Made by a program: the position numbers and the translations under genes
Part shown: positions 51,301-60,300 of the stretch, piece by piece
Layout: every line of letters begins with the position of its first letter
Position numbering within the stretch: position 1 is the stretch's first letter
Assembly: GCF_037975245.1 (NCBI RefSeq)
Contig: NC_092572.1
Span: 3,075,501 to 3,139,500, forward strand
DNA: 64,000 bases
Direction: 5' to 3'
DNA from: Apostichopus japonicus
Taxonomy: Eukaryota > Echinodermata > Holothuroidea > Aspidochirotida > Stichopodidae
Notes under the pieces: model-generated
The model's input: the letters and a program-made list of their open reading frames with translations, nothing else
Databases searched by the model: none
What the model was told of the DNA's origin: nothing

Positions 51301-54300
51301 AGATGATGTGGATGGGAACCTCCCAGTAGTCTGCTATCCACCGTCTGGTATAATTGTAGACAGAGAATATGAGACTATTCAGTGTAATTGTACTGACTCA
51401 GATGGGCTGATGGACAGCGTGACATTTCCTGTAACAAGTTAGTAATTTTTAAACAGTTTTTATAATTAAGAGAAACTGGTTTGTTGAATACTCTGGACTA
51501 TTTGATGAGAAGTCCTCTTTGCTTTCAATTCCCACTCCTACTTTCTCCCAAGGTGTTCCCTCTCAAGTAGCATGCATCATCCACCTATTAAAATTCTGAT
51601 TAAGTTTATTACACTTGCAGAGGTTGGTTTCTTTTAATATTATCTGCTACAAAATGTTTTACTGTAAGCCTGTCTGTGTTAGTGATCTTTATATCTAACT
51701 TCACTACCGTAGACCTGACTGAATCATGACATGATTACATCATTCCATTAATGTAGATCCCACATGGCTACTGTGTGAGGTAAACCTGCTATAGCTGTTC
51801 TTACTGTGGAATATTAGGTTTCTTAACGAATGAAGTATTACAGTACATGATATTGCTCACTCATATTGTGCACAGTTTGTGCGGGAGAAACCAGCTACGT
51901 TGAAGAAGAATACAGTTTTTTGTCACCTCAAATGTTTACTTCATAAAAATATTGAAAGGTAAGCTTAGCTCCCTTCTTACTGGCTTGATATCTGAAATCG
52001 ATAGCTAAAGTATTTATTTCCTTTTGCCACAAAGTGAGATACCTTTTTTTCATATTCACAGGCATAACTCATTGGGTGCATCCTGGTTGGTGGATGGCTT
52101 CCATTAGTCTTTTGGTTGTTAATTTAGTATCAATTATTGTTGTATTGATATGGATTTGCCTTAACCCGTGCAAGAATCTCAAAAAGTCAGAAACAAACTG
52201 TGGACATGAAGGCAAGTGATCAATTACTTGACACTAATTAATAATAGTTTGAGTACAAGCATCTGAAAAAAGTCAAAAACAAACTGTGGACATGTATGTA
52301 AGTGATCAATTGACAATAATTATTGTTTGAGTAGGTTTTAACGTTTAAATGTAAGTTACTGTATGCTTGCAACATGCTCTCAAACTCTAACAAATTTCTA
52401 AACACTAAATCTCAAGAATTGAATGTTGGATGTATCTCATATTTAACGTTTGGATGCTCTGTGCCACATTGATGAACCTTAATGATGTTGAATGAGGTCA
52501 AAAGTCATTCTTGGTCTGTATAGGTCAGTCTGCCAACCTTGTTAACATTATATCTGAAGAAGAAACCTAAAAATATATCTCATTTGTAATATGTGGATTC
52601 CCCATGTCATGTAGATGAACTCTTTTGCTATTAACGAAAGTCAAAAGTCATTCTCAGGCAATTCCAACTGTTTTATCAAAACTAGCTGCTGATGTTCAAA
52701 ACACGATATCAGTTCGTCAAATAAAGAAAGACAGTGCTATTAACCTGAAATAATATTCCACCACATCTCACCACACTCACATCAAGGGATTAATGTGCCA
52801 TAGGAATTCTAAGAAATTACAATTTATTTTTACAATCCATAGCATCCTAATTAGCCAGTTGTTAATGTCAACAATTACTGAAGATAATGGAAAGTAGGCA
52901 AGGAAGGGAAAGTTGTGCTTTGAAACTCTCTAGGCTAAATTATTATTGATGTTTGTTTTCCAAGGCAAAAACACTTTTCGCAGGATATTAAAAATCTGTT
53001 TCAAATTGAATTGGCTACTAACTACCAAAATGTTAACAAGGAGTATTCGATGGAGAATTATGTTGTTAATATGCTCCCCCTCTGGTAGGAATTGGTTGGG
53101 TGGGGGCTAGAAGAACTAATGTAAACAAGGGATACTTGATGGAGAATTCTGTTGTAAATATGCTCCCCCTCTGGTAGGAATTGGTTGGGTGGGGGCTAGA
53201 AGAACTAATGTAAACAAGGGATACTTGATGGAGAATTATGATGTAAATATGCTCACCCTCTGGAAGGAATTTTTTGGGTGGGGGCAAGACGAACTAATGT
53301 TAACAAAGGATACTTGATGGAGAATTATGTTGTTAATATGCTCCCCCTCTGGTAGGAATCGGTTGGGTGGGGCAAAAAGAACTAATGTAAACAAGGGATA
53401 CTTGATGGAGAAAAATGTTGTTAATATGCTCACCTTCTGGAAGGAATTGGTTGGATGGTGGCAAGAAGAACTAATGTAAACAAGGGATACTTGATGGAGA
53501 AAAATGTTGTAAATATGCTCACCCTCTGGAAGCAATTGGTTGGATGGGGCAAAAAGAACTAATGTAAACAAGGGATACTTGATGGAGAAAAATGTTGTTA
53601 ATATGCTCACCTTCTGGAAGGAATTGGTTGGATGGTTGGATGGGGGCAAGAAAAACTAATGTTAACAAGGTATACTTGATGGAGAATTCTGTTGTAAATA
53701 TGCTCCCCCTCTGGAAGGAATTGGTTGGGTGGGGGCTAGAAGAACTAATGTTAACAAGGGATACTTGATGGAGAATTATGTTGTAAATATGCTCCCCCTC
53801 TGGAAGGAATTGGTTGGGTGGGGCAAGAATGATGGAGAATTATGTTGTAAATATGCTCCCCCTCTGGAAGGAATTGGTTGGGCGGAGGGAGGAAGAACTA
53901 ATGTTAACAAGGGATACTTAATGGAGAATTATGTTATAAATATCCTCACCATCAGGAAGGAATTGGTTGGATGGGGGCAAGAAGAACTAATGTAAACAAG
54001 GGATACTTGATGGAGAATTATTTTGTAAATATGCTCCCCCTCTGGAAGCAATTGGTTGGATGGTGGCAAGAAGAACTAATGTAAACAAGGGATACTTGAT
54101 GGAGAATTATGTTGTAAATATGCTCCCCCTCTGGAAGCAATTGGTTGGATGGGGGCAAGAAGAACTAATGTAAACAAGGGATACTTGATGGAGAATTATG
54201 TTGTAAATATGCTCAACCTCTGGAAGGAATTGGTTGGGTGGGGGCAAGAAGAACTAATGTAAACAAGGAATACTTGATGGAGAATTATGTTGTAAATATG

Positions 54301-57300
54301 CTCACCCTCTGGAAGGAATTGGTTGGGTGGGGGCAAGAAGAACTAATGTAAACAAGGGATACTTGATGGAGAATTATGTTGTAAATATGCTCAACCTCTG
54401 GAAGGAATTGGTTGGGTGGGGGCAAGAAGAACTAATGTAAACAAGGGATACTTGATGGAGAATTATGTTGTAAATATGCTCAACCTCTGGAAGGAATTGG
54501 TTGGGTGGGGGCAAGAAGAACTAATGTTAACAAGGGATACTTGATGGAGAATTATGTTGTAAATATGCTCAACCTCTGGAAGGAATTGGTTGGGTGGGGG
54601 CAAGAAGAACTAATGTAAACAAGGGATACTTGATGGAGAATTATGTTGTAAATATGCTCAACCTCTGGAAGGAATTGGTTGGGTGGGGGCAAGAAGAACT
54701 AATGTAAACAAGGGATACTTGATGGAGAATTATGTTGTAAATATGCGCCATCTCTGGAAGGAATTGGTTGGGTGGGGGCAAGAAGAACTAATGTAAACAA
54801 GGGATACTTGAAGGAGAATTATGTTGTAAATATGTTGTCCCTCTTGGAGGAATTGGTTTGGTTCGGGCAAGAAGAACTTGACATTGTTGCAAATAGAAAT
54901 CCTGTCTGTCAATATTGTGACACTATGTTATCTACTGTACACTTATATCACACTCAACCATAATCCTTTTCATTCCACTGTTTATTCTAATTAGGCATAC
55001 TACTAATTCTCATATCAATTATTAAGATAGTAACCTCATTTGACTAACAAGTTATTGCATCTTCCATATATCTATTAAGCAACATTTCACCCGCTTGATA
55101 AAGAATCCTAATTATGATCTTTAGGAAAAGAGGATTGAATGTGTATAGAAGTGGTAAAGTAATCAAAGAATGGAGCCAAAGTAGAAAGAGAAGTGAGATG
55201 AAAAAGAGAGGAGATGATCAGATTAAAGGTCTGGTGATTAGTCTGCAGGATGGATATCTGTGTGCTCTCCTTTCTTTGGCAAGCAATCAAAAACCAAAAT
55301 ACCAAAATCAACTTTGGCTGTCCAACTGAAGACCAGTTAGTAACATCAAATTCAGAATTCATTGTAACCAAATATCCCTTATTAGGTCAAATCATAAATA
55401 TATCCTAGGTATCACCCACCATCATGTTGGAGGTACCGTATACTTACTAGTTTTTCTCTGTGTTTTTGCTAGATTTTTAAAATTATCCTTCAACCAAACT
55501 TTCTGTATGGACATCGAAAGTGTAAGGCCTGGTTGGCCGATGGACAACCAGAAAAATACCCTTAAACTTTGCCCTGTACCTGCAGTACATTGCTATTACC
55601 AATGAAATCCAAGTCCATATTATGTTACAAGCTATAGTATAGTTCAAACTACAATAGCAATAAGTTGGTTATCCTATCCAGTACTCAGTACATAATCTGG
55701 TGCTTCATGAATAGCAGTAAGATAACAAGACTGCACTACTGTAGCACATGAATTCAAGTAATATCTTAGTTTTATCTTAGAATTGTTGGCTAAATTAGAG
55801 ACCACTTGTGTAAGGAAGTCAGTATAGATGGTTTGTGCTTATTTGAAGTAAAATTATTAAAACGGGTTTTACCAGTTAAAGTGAAGGTAACACTAGAGCT
55901 GGCACTTGTCTATTACAGAGAAGTCTGACCAGTGCTGAAAAATCTGTTTTTGGCTAACAAAAAATGTGTCAACTTGTGTGTGTTAATAATGGGATGCACT
56001 ACGGAACCTACAGTAGAAGTGAAAGTTATGCTACACTGTTACTGTGAGTTTTATTGTGACTGTAAGTCACTGTTAACTTTGGTTTGGTTGTAGTTGAGTC
56101 AATTTTCAGTTCCAGCAGTTCTATCAAACATAATTGCTGTTGTCCATAACAAGTTTTTGCCTTGGGTAATAACATTCAAACACTTACCAACTTTTATTGG
56201 CTGAATAATCCAGTCACTTGTGTTTTCGAAACGAGAAACATGTACCTTCATTAGTTGCCATGATCTTGACCAAACCATGCACCCAATGTTGTTTCTACAC
56301 ATTCACATGTCTGATTGTGTCTGTGTCCTAATACCATGGAGTAAATGTTTCTTTGACCAAGCCACATATACACACATGCTAAACCTTGCACCTACAGTAA
56401 GGATGCATATTATTCTAATTTCATTGGCTGGAGGCAAAGTAATCATGCTTTTAACTTGATTGGCTACTTGTATAAGTAGTAAGGAGGTTGGTGTAGAGTT
56501 ACCTAATGGGTCAATCAATGCCAAATCAACAGAAAGAAATATTGAAATTTACCCACAGGCCCAAATTGGACCCCAATTAGGGCCAGAAGTGAGATTTCTT
56601 AAGTTGGAGGGAGCTGTTCATAAAAGGTATGACCCACTTGACTTTGCTTCCACTTTTCCTGTACAACTACCCACTGGACAAGGATCCTTTGCAAATTAAA
56701 TCTCAAACATGCCTTTGTTTTTGAATATGGAGCACACTCAAAATAGGGCCAGAAAAGGCCCCTATCTCATTTTCTGCCATTTTAATTACTTGTTACAAAA
56801 AATTGGGAACGTAAATTTTCCTCGAAGTTAGTTAACTTAGAAGACAGGTCACATGTCTTCCACAATATCTGCAATATCAGACATGAAAAGTTTGACATTT
56901 ATGCAAAAGATGCCTCCAAACTTGACACACATTTAGGGCTCTTAAAATGCAATCTGGATTTGGTTGCTAGACGTAGCCGTATCCTAGCAACCAAAAGTTT
57001 TCAACATTTTTTTGCCCAATTTCATCCTTTGAGACATGTGGCAAGACACCATATCAATTTCAGGTGATTCTGAGAGGGTCAATGTAGAATCGAGCCAAAA
57101 ATCTGTTGATTTGACTTGGATTGACCTCGGAACTTTTAGCCCTGTAATCATGTTTTCTTTAAACACACAGCTGCACATCTGGAAGAAATGACACCAATTC
57201 AAAGTGGCACAAAAGACAAGCAGATTTCTGATCTGGTCAGTATTTAAGAAAAGCTTTGATCAGAGCTAGATAAATGCTCTCATTTCCCTCACTGTGGAAA

Positions 57301-60300
57301 ATAAAGTAAACTTTAAAACAACATGCACCAACTATTTTACCAAGGTAGACTTCAGATAAATCTTCTGCAGTCTGTCCAATGGGTTTTGGTTCAGTGATAA
57401 TGGTAACATAAGTAATATTTTAATATGCGTGTCTCTCATGAATGGAATCAGTATTTCCTTCTTAGGTATGCAGAATAGTGCTCCATGTTAAGCACTAGAA
57501 GTACTTTGTTTGTGGAGGTTGATGGGCATTGAGGTCAGTAAAGAATGTAAACAGACCTGCAAACATGGTATCTAAAGAAAGGCAACTTGAACAGGACTCA
57601 TAGTGGGTATGTGGATGAATCCCAGAGGATTTAATGCTTCTGGATAAAGATCATTTTAGATCTAAAGTGTAAAACCTTGTAAACCATTTTATCTATGTGT
57701 ACTAGAGGTTGCATAATAAGGACTAATTTCATAGGGATACAGCATTTCATGCCAATGGTTTGGTAATGGAATTATTTATTCCATGTGGTTTGTCATGCTA
57801 TGTTTAACACTGGATAGAAATAGCTTCTCGAACAATAATAAGAAAACTAAATTCCAATTATAGGCATTTTGAATTTTAGCACTCTATGAATTTAATATTT
57901 AAATTATCTTCTTTTCTCCATGCTTAGGAGGATAAAATTGATCCACTGAAGGAAAGATGTAAGTTTTTGTGTATTTTTTTTGTGTATAAATTTGAGATGA
58001 CAGGGTAGTTGACAGTGTCATCAATCTATCCTGAAATAACTAAATGACTATAAAATTTATTACACCATACGCTAACAACCGCACCTAGAAACATACATAA
58101 CATGTAACTTTAACATATGGTTCACCAAAAACATTGATACTTGGAAGATCTACTGTATATTAAGAACTGCTTTAGATGTGACTTACCTAATACTATAGGC
58201 GTTACAGACTGTGTCTAGTGTAAAGTAACAATACTTCTAAAGTAGACAGAAGTAACAAGTCCTACATATATACTTGAATAACCATTAAAATGTGAAGGTC
58301 CCTTACTGGACTGTGAATTTCTGTTTATAAGCAAGTAGATATTAAGAAAAGGGGTACAAGCATCCACAAATGTAATCAAGGTGAATTGTGCGTTAAAAGT
58401 AAACAGTTTTTCAACTTTTCTGTTAAGAAAGAGCATCATCTATAGTGTGAATAAAGAGAAGGCTAAGCTCAACACATGAATGTATTCTAAGCTGTTTGGT
58501 GATATTGTTTTTGATAAGTGTCTGCATTGTTTTGGTCAGTGATAATGGCTGAACTTGATTCTCTTTGATTACAGTAGACACTGAGTATGAATGTACTGTT
58601 AGGTATAACAAGTGGTAGATATTTCTAACTTCTCATTTAAGATGAAGAAGCAATATGCGACAGTTGGTGTACATCCATATTTCTTTTGAACAGTTTGTAA
58701 AGGATTGAAACAAAGTGAGGTTCAAGCAATGCTTCTGAAAGGACTACAGGAGCTACATGAGATGCTGGTAGGTATTAAAGCTTTAACCATTATATTCCAC
58801 AAACTTGAAGTTGCCTGGTGACATTTTGGGTAGAATTTTGCCTTCTTTCAGTACAAATAAATTGTCTTCGTGCTGTATGGTTTCCATCAATATTTGAAGC
58901 ATCAGTGCCCTACCTTATCTGCTTGCTTGATGTTGTTTAGAGAGCATCTTGCAATGACAAAATTCAGAAAATTGACGTTTTGACGAGATAACGGATCTCG
59001 CCAATGCATCAATTTTCTGAATTTTGTCATTTTGTCATCTTTGTCGTTTTCGAGATGGTAGTAAGTGTGCAACTCGTCAATTTGCAGAAAATTGTTGCAT
59101 TGACGAGATCCGTTATCTCGTCAAAACGTCAATTTTCTGAATTTTGTCGTTTTGTCGAGATGGTAGTAAGTGTGCAACTCGTCAATTTGCAGAAAATTGC
59201 TGCATTGACGAGATCCGTTATCTCGTCAAAACGTCAATTTCTGAATTTTGTCACGTTACCATCTCGACAACTCATCAATTTGCAGAAAATTGTTGTTTTG
59301 TCAAGTTGGTAACTCGTCAATGCAATGTCCCTTCTACGCTTCCGTAGTAGAAACATTGTTATTTGTATATTTGATGGTGTTTTAAGAGAGTAGCTATTAC
59401 TCGTAGTGTACTCGCAAAGACGTTTTTAAGTGTAGTAAGGGGATGTTGGAGAACTGGCTGAAATGAAGCAAGTCATTGGCCTAAGACGAAGTTGTGTTGC
59501 GCTTACCGGTACTCACACTCACTGCTTCCACTTTTCACGGGGCGTGAAGATGCCGTTGGGGTGACAATGTGGTCTATAGCCAGGGGACGGGCCGAGGGTC
59601 CCCCCAGCATTTACTAAAATTATTACACCTATATAGTATACGATAGCATCGGACAGATCGACAAGTATGCATTGAAAAATGGGCAGATGCACATTTCAGA
59701 GCTTTAGTAAATATTGGGGGGCTTATCATGCATTTGACCCCTCAACTTTTTCATTGGGGGGCTGAGCCCCCCAAGCCCCCACTGGTTCCGCCGCCACTGC
59801 CCCCTCCCCTTTGTAAAATTTTCGCATACGGAGGATGGACTAGATGCAAAATGCTGCCACATTTGATGCTAAATTCGATCTGAAGATATCTCCAGAAATT
59901 GCTATTTTTGAGGTAATGATTTTAACAAGGCGCAGAATTTTGCAGAGGATATGAACCACATGCTGTTGATATTATGCCTAACCCTATATCAATAGAACCT
60001 ACATTAGTTGAATTAATGTGTGCATGACCCCCGACTCCTTTCTTGTCCTTCTCAATTTCGCCCATTATCTGTTAAGATGTAACAGGTTCAAGCATCGTTA
60101 TTGGCTCCTATCAGGGATCTCACCATGCAATCCAAAGTTTGATCACACATCAAGTATGGCTCAGTATGCAGCATTGGCCATTTGTTCCTACAAGCATCTG
60201 ACCTCAAATGACCTCTGCACCCCCTACACAACGGTTATTATATGGGTCCGCAAATATAGGCAAGTATGGTGCCTGCGGACCCTCACATTCTCACATTTCG

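Noticed and set aside
53236-53649. 137-codon minus-strand and similar open frames in the intron 6 minisatellite
   Set aside because: They are translations of the tandem unit and lack any non-repeat sequence.
55126-55223. Open stretch after TCTTTAG ending AAAG|GTCTGG, basic composition
   Set aside because: Would enter in phase 2 and leave in phase 1, which cannot connect exon 6 (phase 1) with any following exon; it could be an exon of an unseen isoform, but that is not supported.
56477-56626. 150-bp open stretch with AG acceptor and AAAAG|GTATGA donor
   Set aside because: Phase 2-2, so it does not fit between exons 6 and 7. The polypyrimidine tract is weak and the peptide has no recognised domain.
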